From Paenibacillus rubinfantis (GTDB taxonomy: Bacteria; Bacillota; Bacilli; Paenibacillales; Paenibacillaceae), in contig NZ_LN909065.1 of NCBI RefSeq assembly GCF_001486505.1, positions 558,001 to 622,000 of the forward strand: a stretch of DNA of 64,000 nt, in the 5' to 3' direction. How positions within the stretch are numbered: the first letter of the stretch is position 1; each line of letters starts with the position of its first letter. Positions 9,658 to 18,306 of the stretch are shown here, piece after piece. The translations under genes and the position numbers were made by a program. The notes under the pieces were generated by a model. That model ran no database searches. It was given only the letters and a program-made list of their open reading frames with translations, and had not been told where the DNA came from.

Positions 9658-11476
9658 CGTTATCACCCGCCCCATATCTTGGTATCACACACTGAATCGT
9701 CGTCCCATACCCGGGCTGCGAACAAATAAACAATCCATACCTGTTCCCATACTGGAATCTCAACCGATCATATACACTACGGAGTCCCAGACCCCGGCGT
9801 TCATGATTGGGATACGGCGCCATGGACCGATAGGTCGGATCGTCCAGATCCGCGTATTGAATCTTTGCCAATTGCTCGTTGGTCATCCCAATTCCGTTAT
9901 CTTCAATCCGCAGCAGGATACGGTCTTGCTCCATTCTCCCCGTGACCGTGATCTTGCCTTTATAATCGATACCCTCAAACCCGTGCTGAATGCTGTTCTC
10001 CACAAGCGGCTGCAGGGTTAATTTCAAGAGCAGACAATTCATCATTTCATCCGGAAGCTCGATCGAATACTCGAACAGCTCTTCGAATCGAAACTTTTGA
10101 ATTTCTAAATAACTCCGCAGATGCTCGACTTCCAGGTTTAACTTGATTTCCTCTTTATCTTGAATACTGATTCGCAAAATACTCGCCAATCGCAGCACCA
10201 TTTCACTTACTTTGCGTCCCTCGTTCTGAACCGCCAACACGTTGATCGACTCCAGCGTATTAAACAGAAAATGCGGCTTAATCTGAGCCTGGAGGACGCG
10301 CAACTCCGCATTGGCTTTCTGCAGCTGTTCCCTTTTGACTTGCTCGAACAGCTCGTTGATTTTATCCATCTGGTTGTTGAAGCCTTTTTGCAGCAGAAGC
10401 AGCTCGTCATCGCCCTTCTCATCCACCCGTGCATGGAGGTCGCCGCTCTCGACCTTGCGCATGAACCGCACGATCACGCCGATCGTCCCCGTAATTCGGT
10501 TCATAAACAACAGGTTAAACAACATCGCCGTCAATACGCATACGCAGATAATCGCGACAAACCATTTGGCAAAGGTCGTCACCTCTTGCGATAAATAGCT
10601 CCAGGAGGTTACCGATACGAGGCTCCATGGGTAATCCTGCAATTTGTAGATCGAGATCACGCTCTCTTGGCTGTTAAACTTCCCTTTAAAACTCCGATAT
10701 CCGTCGCCGAACTCCCATTCCTTCGGTAAGAATGAGCCGATAGGCTGACCGTCCAGCTCCGATTGATAATCGTAGAGAATCAGGCCCTTGTCGTTAACCA
10801 GCATAAACCGGGTATCCCGCATTTGGCTGCCCAGCTTCAGGTTCTGAAAAATCTTCTCGAACTCCCAGTTCTTGATTTGCACCACCAAAACGCCAACCCG
10901 TTCCAGATTGCTGAGCTCCTTAATCAGACGAATCTGCGTAAACACATTGTCCGAGCCGGTCAATTCCGGGTATTCGTGCGGAGCGATCCATTTGGGTTGG
11001 CCGTTGAGGGCCATCACGTCATTATATAAAGGATGCTCCTTGAATTGCTCATAGGGCAGCGTCTCAAAATTTTCCTTGTTAAAGATGGCGATGACATTGG
11101 ATTTCCGGCCCCCGTGAATGTTGTACAGAAACGCATAGTCGATCGCCGGGTGACTGTACAGCAGGGACCGGAAATTCCGCTGATTGGCGTTCAGCTCCAG
11201 CTGGCTGGTGGCCGTCAAATCCTGAGTATCCGGATCCTTGGCCGATAAAGCAGCCTGGAACACCCCTTTGGCGATGCCGTTATCCGTAACGTTATCCATC
11301 TCCTGAAAGACGTTCTTGATGCTGTAGCCGATCGCCTTCAGCGAATATTCCGCCTGCTGGCTGTATTTCTTCTCGATCGAATTAAACGTGATTAAGAACG
11401 TAATGATGCCAAGGACAAATAAAGGAATAATGACTAACCCTAAAAAGGCGGTAAACAGCTTAATACGCAAATTCAT
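9632..11476 (-). CDS. YesM-type sensor histidine kinase
   Basis: 614 residues: transmembrane helix about 10-30, extracellular dCache-like sensor about 35-295, helix about 303-325, HAMP, and His_kinase H-box PHFLFNTLES with His about 402; HATPase boxes NSIQHGFE, DNGIGM and GLGLRSVYDRL follow. A GGGAG ribosome binding site supports the start. It lies between the second permease (52 nt upstream) and its response regulator (overlapping). The transporter in the same operon probably supplies or shares the sensed ligand. The DNA coding for its C-terminal GLRSVYDRLRF part is the source of the misplaced copy inside nagZ. Confidence 0.93.
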   Translation of the reverse strand: MNLRIKLFTAFLGLVIIPLFVLGIITFLITFNSIEKKYSQQAEYSLKAIGYSIKNVFQEMDNVTDNGIAKGVFQAALSAKDPDTQDLTATSQLELNANQRNFRSLLYSHPAIDYAFLYNIHGGRKSNVIAIFNKENFETLPYEQFKEHPLYNDVMALNGQPKWIAPHEYPELTGSDNVFTQIRLIKELSNLERVGVLVVQIKNWEFEKIFQNLKLGSQMRDTRFMLVNDKGLILYDYQSELDGQPIGSFLPKEWEFGDGYRSFKGKFNSQESVISIYKLQDYPWSLVSVTSWSYLSQEVTTFAKWFVAIICVCVLTAMLFNLLFMNRITGTIGVIVRFMRKVESGDLHARVDEKGDDELLLLQKGFNNQMDKINELFEQVKREQLQKANAELRVLQAQIKPHFLFNTLESINVLAVQNEGRKVSEMVLRLASILRISIQDKEEIKLNLEVEHLRSYLEIQKFRFEELFEYSIELPDEMMNCLLLKLTLQPLVENSIQHGFEGIDYKGKITVTGRMEQDRILLRIEDNGIGMTNEQLAKIQYADLDDPTYRSMAPYPNHERRGLGLRSVYDRLRFQYGNRYGLFICSQPGYGTTIQCVIPRYGAGDNDEIKSVAG

Positions 11477-11527
11477 CGGCGGCAGCTCCCAATTGCTAAG
11501 ACTAACCTTATTCTAACACGCCTCCGT

Positions 11528-12355
11528 CTATCCTTTAACGCTGCCAGCCGTAACGCCTTCAATTATTTTTTCCTGGAGGATGGCATAGATGATCATGACC
11601 GGCAGCACGCTGAACACGATCCCTGCCGACATCTGTGCGTAGTTCGTGTTGTACGCATCGCGGAAGCCAACCATGCCCACCGGGAGCGTACGCAATTCTT
11701 CACTGGACAGAAAATAGTTCGCCAGCAAAAATTCGTTCCAGTTGCCGAGGAAATTGATAATAAACACCGTTACGATCGCCGGTACTGTCAGCGGGAGCAT
11801 AACTCGGAAGAACATGCCGGCCGAACCTAAGCCGTCCATTACCGCGGCTTCCTCGATTTCACCGGGGATGGAGCGCATAAACGCCGCCAAAATGATCACC
11901 GAAAACGGAATTGCGTTCGCTACGTAAGGTAAAATTAACGCCATATGCGTATCGAGCACGTTCAGATTGCGCATCATGCCGTAAATCGGCAGCAGCAGCG
12001 AGTTGTTGGGAATCAACATCCCCAGCAGGATGAGCTGGAACACGATGGCGCTGATCCGGTTGAACCGCATACGCGTGACGGCAAACGCCAGCATCGCCGC
12101 AAACAGGATGGAAAGACATGCCGACAATACGCCGATGTACAAGCTGTTAAAGAAAAAGGTACTGATCTTGGCGTTTACCCAAGCATTGACGTAATTGTCG
12201 AAAATGATCGACGACGGCAGGCCAAATGGATTGGATGCGATCGCCTGGTTATCGGTTTTGACCGAGGAAAACAACACGAACAGAAATGGATACAAAATGA
12301 TGAGCAGATACGCCATCAGAAACAGATGTGGGATCGTCTTTTTTAGCACTCTCAT
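11528..12355 (-). CDS. Sugar ABC transporter permease (MalG type)
   Basis: 275 residues with six predicted transmembrane helices and the EAA loop (EIEEAAVMDGLGSAGMFFRVMLP) that docks the ATPase. CUT1-family carbohydrate importers have two such permeases. Its ATG shares one base with the stop of the first permease (TGATG), so they are translationally coupled. No ATPase gene is present; CUT1 systems of Firmicutes often share a common MsmX-type ATPase encoded elsewhere. Confidence 0.93.
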   Translation of the reverse strand: MRVLKKTIPHLFLMAYLLIILYPFLFVLFSSVKTDNQAIASNPFGLPSSIIFDNYVNAWVNAKISTFFFNSLYIGVLSACLSILFAAMLAFAVTRMRFNRISAIVFQLILLGMLIPNNSLLLPIYGMMRNLNVLDTHMALILPYVANAIPFSVIILAAFMRSIPGEIEEAAVMDGLGSAGMFFRVMLPLTVPAIVTVFIINFLGNWNEFLLANYFLSSEELRTLPVGMVGFRDAYNTNYAQMSAGIVFSVLPVMIIYAILQEKIIEGVTAGSVKG

Positions 12356-13239
12356 CAGTATTCAATCCTTTCTGTGCGTCGGACCACGAGGATTTGGTAC
12401 AAGGCCGTAATGATGATCGTAAATACGAAGATGAGCACGGCGATGGCGTTACCGAAACCATGGCGGAAGCTGGTGATCGCGTAGCGGATCATATAGGTCG
12501 CCATAACGTCTGTTGAACCGGCCGGCCCGCCTTTGGTCATCACGAGCACGATGTCGGCCGCTTTCATCGCACCGGCCACCGACAGCATGACTACTACGCT
12601 GATGATCGGCATGATCAACGGGATCGTGATTCTAAACGCCCGTTGGATGCCATTCGCTCCGTCAATCGCCGCAGCCTCGTCCAGCTCGCGGGGGATCGCC
12701 AAAATTGCCGCCAGCACCATCACGATGTAGAATCCTGTCCACTGCCAAGCATTCGTGATAAGGATGGAGATCATCGCCCAATTCTTGTCAGACAGCCAGT
12801 ACACCGGAGAAATGCCGAACAACCCCAGCAACTCGTTCATCAAACCGTAATCCGGGTTGTAGATGAACCCCCACAAAATGCCGATAACGGCGGTAGACAT
12901 TATCGAGGGCATAAAGACGGCTGTCTTGTAGAGGCCTTTCAGCTTCTTGACGTTGGCAATTAATAGAGAGAAGAAAACGATCAGCGGAACTTGAATTAAA
13001 CAGGAAAACAAAATGAAATACACATTGTTCCGTACCGATTTCCAAAAGGCTTGATCCTCAAATGCCATCACATAGTTGTCCAAACCGATGTAATTCATAT
13101 GCTTGGAAATGCCGTTCCAGCTGGTAAAGCTGTTGTTGATGGCCGTAAAGATCGGATAGATGAAAAAGGCAACAAACAAAATTAATGCCGGGAGAACAAA
13201 TAAACCATAAATCAGAGGACTTCTGAGCGCTTTGTTCAT
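12355..13239 (-). CDS. Sugar ABC transporter permease (MalF/UgpA type)
   Basis: 294 residues, six transmembrane helices, and the EAA motif (RELDEAAAIDGANGIQRAFRITIP). It pairs with the downstream permease to form the membrane channel of a CUT1 importer. It is separated from the binding-protein gene by an 86-nt spacer that carries a strong stem-loop (13262-13305), which would keep permease expression below that of the receptor. The RBS region GGAGGTATTGGC precedes the ATG. Confidence 0.93.
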   Translation of the reverse strand: MNKALRSPLIYGLFVLPALILFVAFFIYPIFTAINNSFTSWNGISKHMNYIGLDNYVMAFEDQAFWKSVRNNVYFILFSCLIQVPLIVFFSLLIANVKKLKGLYKTAVFMPSIMSTAVIGILWGFIYNPDYGLMNELLGLFGISPVYWLSDKNWAMISILITNAWQWTGFYIVMVLAAILAIPRELDEAAAIDGANGIQRAFRITIPLIMPIISVVVMLSVAGAMKAADIVLVMTKGGPAGSTDVMATYMIRYAITSFRHGFGNAIAVLIFVFTIIITALYQILVVRRTERIEY

Positions 13240-13261
13240 GCCAATACCTCCGTAGTTGGAA

Positions 13262-13305
13262 GCAAGGGCGTCCCCAGGACCGCTGCCGGCGGGTGACGCC
13301 CTTGC
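13262..13305 (-). promoter_or_regulatory. Intercistronic stem-loop between binding protein and permease genes
   Basis: Perfect 11-bp inverted repeat GCAAGGGCGTC/GACGCCCTTGC with a 22-nt spacer. No U-tract follows on the minus transcript, so it is more likely an mRNA stabiliser or weak attenuator than a full terminator. It resembles in position the malE-malF type intercistronic hairpins that set the high receptor-to-permease ratio. Confidence 0.75.
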
Positions 13306-13325
13306 TCAATGATCATACTAAGCGG

Positions 13326-14717
13326 TTATTCCGCTGCGGCATTGGCCGCCTCTTGCGCCGCTTGCACATTTTCCAGCATCTTCGCCGGTTCGATTTCGCC
13401 GCCGATGATTTGTTGGATGCCCATACTAAGCGCTGTGTTGACTTCGGCTTGCACCAACGCGTCAAACGCCGGGAAGGAAGTGCCGATTTCGCTCACCGCT
13501 TTGAAAATATCCTGCATCAACGGGTCGTCGGACGCCGTTTTCATCTGCTCCAGATCCATCTTCATGGCCGGCAGTACGCCATCTTCCTTCAAGCCGCGCA
13601 ACTGCATTTCATCCGTCCACATATTCTTGATGAACTCCTTAACGGCAGCGAGCTTGCGCGGATCCTCCGCAACAGCGCTGGAGAAGCCGTAACCGTTGTT
13701 GGCGTCCTGCATCACGACCACCGGATCGCCGGCGTTCACCGGCGGCATGTTGAAGAAACCGATTTTGCCGACCATATCGCCGGCTTGAGCCGGATCGCGG
13801 AAGACGGAGTTGGCCCAGGAGCCGTCCATCATCATGATCGCTTCGCCCGTAATGACTTGGTTTCTCATATCCGCGTATTCGAAGCCAAGCTCGCCTTTTT
13901 TGTAATATCCTTTTTGCACCCATTCTTGATGTTTAGCGATCGCCTTGACCATATTCTCGTCGGTCCATTTCGTAGTACCCGTCTTGAATCCGTAAGTGAT
14001 TTCCGGTCCGGCGTAATACGACCACAGGTTGTTGGTCGTCATCAGCGGAATCCAAGCATCCTTAGAGGATTGAGCAAACGGGATCTTGCCGTCCGCTTTG
14101 ATCTTCTCGGCAAGCTGCTCCAGTTCGCCAAGCGTCTTCGGCACCGTTAACCCCTTGGATTCGAAATAATCTTTATTGTAGAAGTACCCTTCGATCGAAC
14201 CCCCGATCGGCAGGCCGTACACTTTGCCGTCCAAGGTAAACGGATCCAGTGTCGTAAATTTATCTTTAATCCCCAATTCCTCGATGATTGGCGTTAAGTC
14301 CAGCATCAAGCCTTCTTTTGCATACAGCTGGGCATCTGGACTGCCAAATACGTCGAAGATTTCCGGCGGTTTGCCGGCGGCCATTTCGCCCCGCAGCTTT
14401 TCTTTGCGGTTTACTTCAGAATCTACCGCATCCAGTTTGATGGTTAGGCCCGGTACAGCAGCTTCCGTTTGTTTGACGACGTCTTCCAGCATCGCTAGGC
14501 GGAATTTCTTCGATTCCCCAACCTGCGTGTGGCGAATCGTAATTTCAAACGGATCATTATTCGTTTCCGTTTCCGTTTCCGTCCCCGCATTCGACGTGCC
14601 TTGACCTTCATTTGCAGGGGCAGCGTTCTTTCCGTTGTTGCCGGAATTGCCGCAGCCCGCTAGCAGCGCGGATGCGATAAACACAAGAGACAGCAGCAGC
14701 ACTAAACTCTTCCTCAT
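13326..14717 (-). CDS. Extracellular solute-binding lipoprotein of the sugar ABC transporter
   Basis: 463 residues from the ATG at 14715-14717, chosen because AGGAGGG lies at the right distance and a signal peptide follows; the longer frame has no such site. Lipobox LLAGC puts the lipid anchor on Cys 22; an Asn/Gly/Glu/Thr-rich linker follows, then a family 1 binding domain (GKIPFAQSSKDAWIP; AIMMMDGSWANSVF). It is the first gene of a six-gene operon with two permeases, kinase, regulator and NagZ. Co-transcription with NagZ suggests GlcNAc-containing oligosaccharides as substrate, an inference from context only. Confidence 0.92.
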   Translation of the reverse strand: MRKSLVLLLSLVFIASALLAGCGNSGNNGKNAAPANEGQGTSNAGTETETETNNDPFEITIRHTQVGESKKFRLAMLEDVVKQTEAAVPGLTIKLDAVDSEVNRKEKLRGEMAAGKPPEIFDVFGSPDAQLYAKEGLMLDLTPIIEELGIKDKFTTLDPFTLDGKVYGLPIGGSIEGYFYNKDYFESKGLTVPKTLGELEQLAEKIKADGKIPFAQSSKDAWIPLMTTNNLWSYYAGPEITYGFKTGTTKWTDENMVKAIAKHQEWVQKGYYKKGELGFEYADMRNQVITGEAIMMMDGSWANSVFRDPAQAGDMVGKIGFFNMPPVNAGDPVVVMQDANNGYGFSSAVAEDPRKLAAVKEFIKNMWTDEMQLRGLKEDGVLPAMKMDLEQMKTASDDPLMQDIFKAVSEIGTSFPAFDALVQAEVNTALSMGIQQIIGGEIEPAKMLENVQAAQEAANAAAE

Positions 14718-14760
14718 GTTTTCTAGACCCTCCTCAAACTCGTTTATGTGATACACCCTC

Positions 14761-14789
14761 ATTATAGAAAGCGCCACCACCTTTGATAA
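14761..14789 (-). promoter_or_regulatory. Sigma-A promoter of the transporter operon with a possible cre site
   Basis: On the minus strand TTATCA (14784-14789) and TATAAT (14761-14766) are 17 bp apart, about 45 bp before the ATG. A cre-like sequence, TGGTGGCGCTTTCT, occupies the spacer (about 14765-14778; three mismatches to TGNAARCGNWWWCA). If real, CcpA would block the promoter in glucose. Confidence 0.6.
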
Positions 14790-14837
14790 GGAGGACATTT
14801 TTCTATTAAGGGGATAATATCATCTAAATCGCAAAAT

Positions 14838-14881
14838 GAAAACGGTTAAACCTAACATGCACTGAAAGGTTTAACCGTTTT
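14838..14881 (-). terminator. Terminator-like hairpin after pflA
   Basis: Inverted repeat GAAAACGGTTAAACCT / AGGTTTAACCGTTTT with a short loop, lying between pflA (stop 14927) and the transporter promoter. Short T-runs flank it on both strands, so it could act in either direction. Confidence 0.7.
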
Positions 14882-14926
14882 GGATGGATTGGTTTGATTT
14901 TTATGTTAGACATTATGACATGAAGT

Positions 14927-15667
14927 TTAGAGTTTCGCTGCGGTTTGCTGCTCCCCTTCGCGAATCAACTGATGGGCTCGTTCGATCTCTTCATCCGTTG
15001 GGGAAGGAACACCTTCCAGCGGGTAAGCCCAACCGAGCTCCTGCCATTTGTAAACGCCCATTTGGTGATACGGGAGAATTTCGAATTTCTCCACGCCTTT
15101 CAGACTGCCGATAAATCGCCCAAGCTCCAGCAAATCCTCCTCATCGCCATGGATCCCGGGTACGTAAACGTGGCGGATCCACATTTTACGATCATGGTCG
15201 GACAACCAGCGGGCGATCTTTAACATCCGATCATTAGGCTTGCCGGTCAGCTTGATATGCTTCTCATTGTCGATATGCTTCAAATCCAGCAGGACCAAAT
15301 CGGTGACGTCCAGCAAATCGCGGATCTTGTCCCCATCGTTATACCCGTTCGTATCCAGCGTTGTATGAAGGTTCCAGCGTTTCTTCACTTCTCGGAACAG
15401 TTCCGTTACAAACGGCGCCTGCAGCGTCGCTTCACCGCCGGATACCGTAAGTCCGCCGCCCGAGGTACGGTAATAGTTCAAGTATGGCTCGATTTCGGCG
15501 AGAACCTCTTCTACGGTCATTTCTTTGCCTTCCGTCAGACTCCAGGTGTCCGGGTTGTGGCAATATTGGCACTGCAGCAAGCAGCCCTGCATAAAGAGTA
15601 CGAAACGAATTCCCGGCCCGTCTACCGTTCCGAAAGTCTCCAATGAATGTATGCGCCCCTTAAGCAT
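14927..15667 (-). CDS. pflA: Pyruvate formate-lyase activating enzyme
   Basis: 246 residues, the standard length. A radical SAM enzyme: the CX3CX2C cluster motif is in GCLLQCQYCHNPD near residues 30-37, followed by GGEATLQ. It makes the glycyl radical on PflB by hydrogen abstraction with 5'-deoxyadenosyl radical in anaerobic cells. It is 124 nt downstream of pflB on the same strand and is probably read from the pflB promoter through the stem-loop at 15705-15742. Confidence 0.97.
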   Translation of the reverse strand: MLKGRIHSLETFGTVDGPGIRFVLFMQGCLLQCQYCHNPDTWSLTEGKEMTVEEVLAEIEPYLNYYRTSGGGLTVSGGEATLQAPFVTELFREVKKRWNLHTTLDTNGYNDGDKIRDLLDVTDLVLLDLKHIDNEKHIKLTGKPNDRMLKIARWLSDHDRKMWIRHVYVPGIHGDEEDLLELGRFIGSLKGVEKFEILPYHQMGVYKWQELGWAYPLEGVPSPTDEEIERAHQLIREGEQQTAAKL

Positions 15668-15704
15668 CTTTCGTCACCCTTTCATGGTAAGCCGTCCGAT
15701 AAAG

Positions 15705-15742
15705 GAATGGGGAGAAAGGCGATCAGGCCTAACTCCCCATTC
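15705..15742 (-). promoter_or_regulatory. pflB-pflA intercistronic stem-loop
   Basis: 10-bp inverted repeat GAATGGGGAG/CTCCCCATTC with an inner AGGC/GCCT stem. No U-run follows, so it fits a processing or partial-termination hairpin that keeps activase levels below those of PflB. Confidence 0.65.
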
Positions 15743-15791
15743 GTTCGTGCAGCTTCAATTGTTGCTGCCTGTTTGTTTGCAGATAGGTTGA

Positions 15792-18059
15792 TTACATTTT
15801 ACCATGGAATGTCCGGTTGATTACATCCAGCTGTTGTTCACGAGTCAGCTTGATGAAGTTCACCGCATAACCCGATACCCGGATCGTCAGTTGCGGATAG
15901 TTTTCCGGATGTTCCATAGCGTCAAGCAGTTGTTCACGGTCAAATACGTTGACATTCAGGTGATGCGCATGGCTGCCGAAGTATCCGTCCATCATCGAAA
16001 CGAGGTTCGATTTACGGGCTTCTTCTTCTTTACCCAGTGCTTTAGGCACGATCGAGAAGGTATTCGAGATGCCGTCCAAGCTGTGCTCATAAGGCAGCTT
16101 CGCAACCGAGCTCAAGGAAGCAAGTGCGCCCTTCTTGTCACGGCCGTGCATTGGGTTCGCACCCGGAGCAAACGGTTCGCCTGCTTTACGTCCGTCAGGC
16201 GTTGTACCTGTTTTCTTACCATATACAACGTTCGAGGTAATTGTCAATACCGATTGCGTCGGCAGCGAGTTGCGATACGTTTTGTGCTTGCGGATCATGC
16301 CCATGAACGTTTCAACCAGCTCAACAGCAATTTGGTCAACGCGATCGTCATTGTTACCGTAGCAAGGGAATTCACCCTCGATTTCGAAATCTACGGCAAT
16401 TCCGTTTTCGTTGCGAATCGGTTTGACTTTAGCGTATTTAATCGCGCTAAGCGAATCGGCTGCAACGGACAAGCCGGCGATACCGCAAGCCATCGTACGG
16501 AGAATGTCGCGGTCATGCAGCGCCATTTCGATCCGTTCGTAGCAGTATTTATCGTGCATGTAATGGATTACGTTCAGCGTATTGACATACAGCTTAGCCA
16601 GCCATTCCATCATCGGAACAAAGCGTTTCTTCACTTCGTTGTAGTCGAGATATTCCGAGGTAATTGCCGGATATTCAGGGGCTACTTGAGCTCCGGATTT
16701 CTCATCCTTACCTCCGTTGATCGCGTACAACAGGGCTTTCGCCAAGTTCGCACGAGCGCCGAAGAATTGCATTTGTTTCCCGATTCTCATCGCGGAGACG
16801 CAGCAGGCGATCCCGTAATCGTCGCCGTAGATCGGACGCATCAGATCGTCGTTTTCGTATTGAATCGAGCTGGTTTCGATCGATACCTTCGCGCAGTATT
16901 TCTTGAAGGCGTCAGGCAGTTGTTCCGACCAGAGTACCGTCAGGTTCGGTTCTGGAGCCGGACCCAGGTTGTAGAGCGTGTGCAGGAAGCGGAAGCTGTT
17001 CTTCGTTACCAGCGTCTTCCCGTTCACCGACATCCCGCCAATCGATTCCGTTACCCAAGTTGGGTCACCGCTGAACAGTTCGTTGTATTCAGGGGTTCTC
17101 AGGAACTTCACGATACGCAGCTTCATTACGAAATGGTCAACCAATTCTTGAGCCGTTTCTTCGGTCAACGTGCCTTCAGCCAAGTCGCGTTCGATGTAAG
17201 CGTCAAGGAACGAAGATACGCGTCCGAGGGACATGGCAGCACCGTCTTGTTCTTTGACGGCAGCAAGATAACCAAAGTACAGCCATTGGAAAGCTTCTTT
17301 CGCATTGTTCGCCGGTCTGGAAATGTCGAATCCGTACATTTCGCCGAGTTGTTTCAATTCGCTTAAAGCGCGAATTTGTTCGGAAATTTCTTCGCGAAGG
17401 CGGATTACATCCTCATCGATGACGTCCACTTCAAGCGAATTCAATTCTTGTTTCTTTTGCTTGATCAAGAAGTCTACTCCGTAAAGCGCTACGCGGCGAT
17501 AGTCCCCGATGATACGACCGCGGCCATATGCGTCAGGAAGACCTGTGATGATCCCGGCTTTACGCGCTGCTCTCATTTCCGATGTATAAGCATCAAATAC
17601 GCCTTGGTTATGCGTTTTGCGAATTGTTGTAAACAGGTTTACGATTTCAGGCGGCAGATCAAATCCATAAGCTTTGCAGGAGTTGATAACCATGTTGATT
17701 CCGCCGAAGGGGTGAATCGTGCGTTGGAAAGGAGCAGAGCCTTGAACGCCTACGATTTGTTCCTTCGCTTGATCCAAATATCCGGGAGCATGGGAAGTGA
17801 TCGTGGATGGCGTGTTCACGTCTACATCCAGGACCCCGCCGGCTTCCCGTTCTTTCACGGACAGCTGCGATACGATATCCCACAATGCTTTCGTGTTGGC
17901 TGTTGCACCTTTCAAGAAGGATTCATTGCCTGCATAAGGATTGATGTTGCTTTGGATAAAATCGCGAGTATCCACTTCTCTCATCCATTTGCCAGGTTTG
18001 AAGCCTCTCCATGCGTTTTGCTCTTTCGTTTCCGTTACTTCTCTTTCGATCACCGACAT
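15792..18059 (-). CDS. pflB: Formate C-acetyltransferase (pyruvate formate-lyase)
   Basis: About 755 residues from the ATG at 18057-18059 (MSVIEREV), preferred over an upstream in-frame ATG because GGAGGG lies 8-9 nt before it. Converts pyruvate and CoA to acetyl-CoA and formate in mixed-acid fermentation. The catalytic cysteine pair is in [11 protein letters not shown] and the glycyl radical site near the C-terminus in [12 protein letters not shown]. pflA follows. The 250-bp upstream region holds Fnr-type boxes, so anaerobic induction is expected. Confidence 0.98.
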   Translation of the reverse strand: MSVIEREVTETKEQNAWRGFKPGKWMREVDTRDFIQSNINPYAGNESFLKGATANTKALWDIVSQLSVKEREAGGVLDVDVNTPSTITSHAPGYLDQAKEQIVGVQGSAPFQRTIHPFGGINMVINSCKAYGFDLPPEIVNLFTTIRKTHNQGVFDAYTSEMRAARKAGIITGLPDAYGRGRIIGDYRRVALYGVDFLIKQKKQELNSLEVDVIDEDVIRLREEISEQIRALSELKQLGEMYGFDISRPANNAKEAFQWLYFGYLAAVKEQDGAAMSLGRVSSFLDAYIERDLAEGTLTEETAQELVDHFVMKLRIVKFLRTPEYNELFSGDPTWVTESIGGMSVNGKTLVTKNSFRFLHTLYNLGPAPEPNLTVLWSEQLPDAFKKYCAKVSIETSSIQYENDDLMRPIYGDDYGIACCVSAMRIGKQMQFFGARANLAKALLYAINGGKDEKSGAQVAPEYPAITSEYLDYNEVKKRFVPMMEWLAKLYVNTLNVIHYMHDKYCYERIEMALHDRDILRTMACGIAGLSVAADSLSAIKYAKVKPIRNENGIAVDFEIEGEFPCYGNNDDRVDQIAVELVETFMGMIRKHKTYRNSLPTQSVLTITSNVVYGKKTGTTPDGRKAGEPFAPGANPMHGRDKKGALASLSSVAKLPYEHSLDGISNTFSIVPKALGKEEEARKSNLVSMMDGYFGSHAHHLNVNVFDREQLLDAMEHPENYPQLTIRVSGYAVNFIKLTREQQLDVINRTFHGKM

Positions 18060-18131
18060 CTTTATTCCCTCCATTTATATAGTGGTCGCGGTGTGAAGGA
18101 TATATCCCGCGCCTCATGATCCCTTTAAATT

Positions 18132-18147
18132 TGTGATACTTTTCACA
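18132..18147. promoter_or_regulatory. Fnr box in the pflB leader
   Basis: TGTGATACTTTTCACA is a perfect match to TGTGA-N6-TCACA. It lies 73 nt before the pflB start and downstream of the promoter proposed at 18224-18229, so it may serve a second promoter or modulate the first. A TATATC near 18100-18105 is a weak -10 candidate. Confidence 0.7.
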
Positions 18148-18223
18148 ACTCAGACAAATATTGTGCCCGGCCATTGACCGGGGTTCCACTCCATCATCTC
18201 TATGAGGGATCATTTATACTGTA

Positions 18224-18285
18224 ATCATAGCTTAACCGCCCTAAAAAGATTGTGACAAATATCACATTAAGTGATATTTGTCACG
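18224..18285 (-). promoter_or_regulatory. pflB promoter with two Fnr boxes
   Basis: A minus-strand -10 TATGAT is at 18224-18229. A perfect Fnr box (TGTGACAAATATCACA) is at 18251-18266; its centre is 41.5 nt upstream of a start 7 nt past the -10, the class II position. A second box (AGTGATATTTGTCACG) is at 18270-18285, near -60. The two are mirror images of each other. Confidence 0.7.
18243..18284 (-). terminator. adhE terminator that coincides with the pflB Fnr boxes
   Basis: A perfect 14-bp inverted repeat GTGACAAATATCAC / GTGATATTTGTCAC (18252-18265, 18271-18284) with an ATTAA loop, followed on the minus transcript by a UUUUU tract (18243-18247). It lies 23 nt past the adhE stop, so as RNA it can terminate adhE and as DNA it carries two operators. 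Confidence 0.7.
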
Positions 18286-18306
18286 TTTTCATGCAAGGCT
18301 GTTCAC

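Noticed and set aside
15804..17366. 520-residue open frame opposite pflB
   Set aside because: Antisense shadow of a conserved gene with no ribosome site or recognisable domain.
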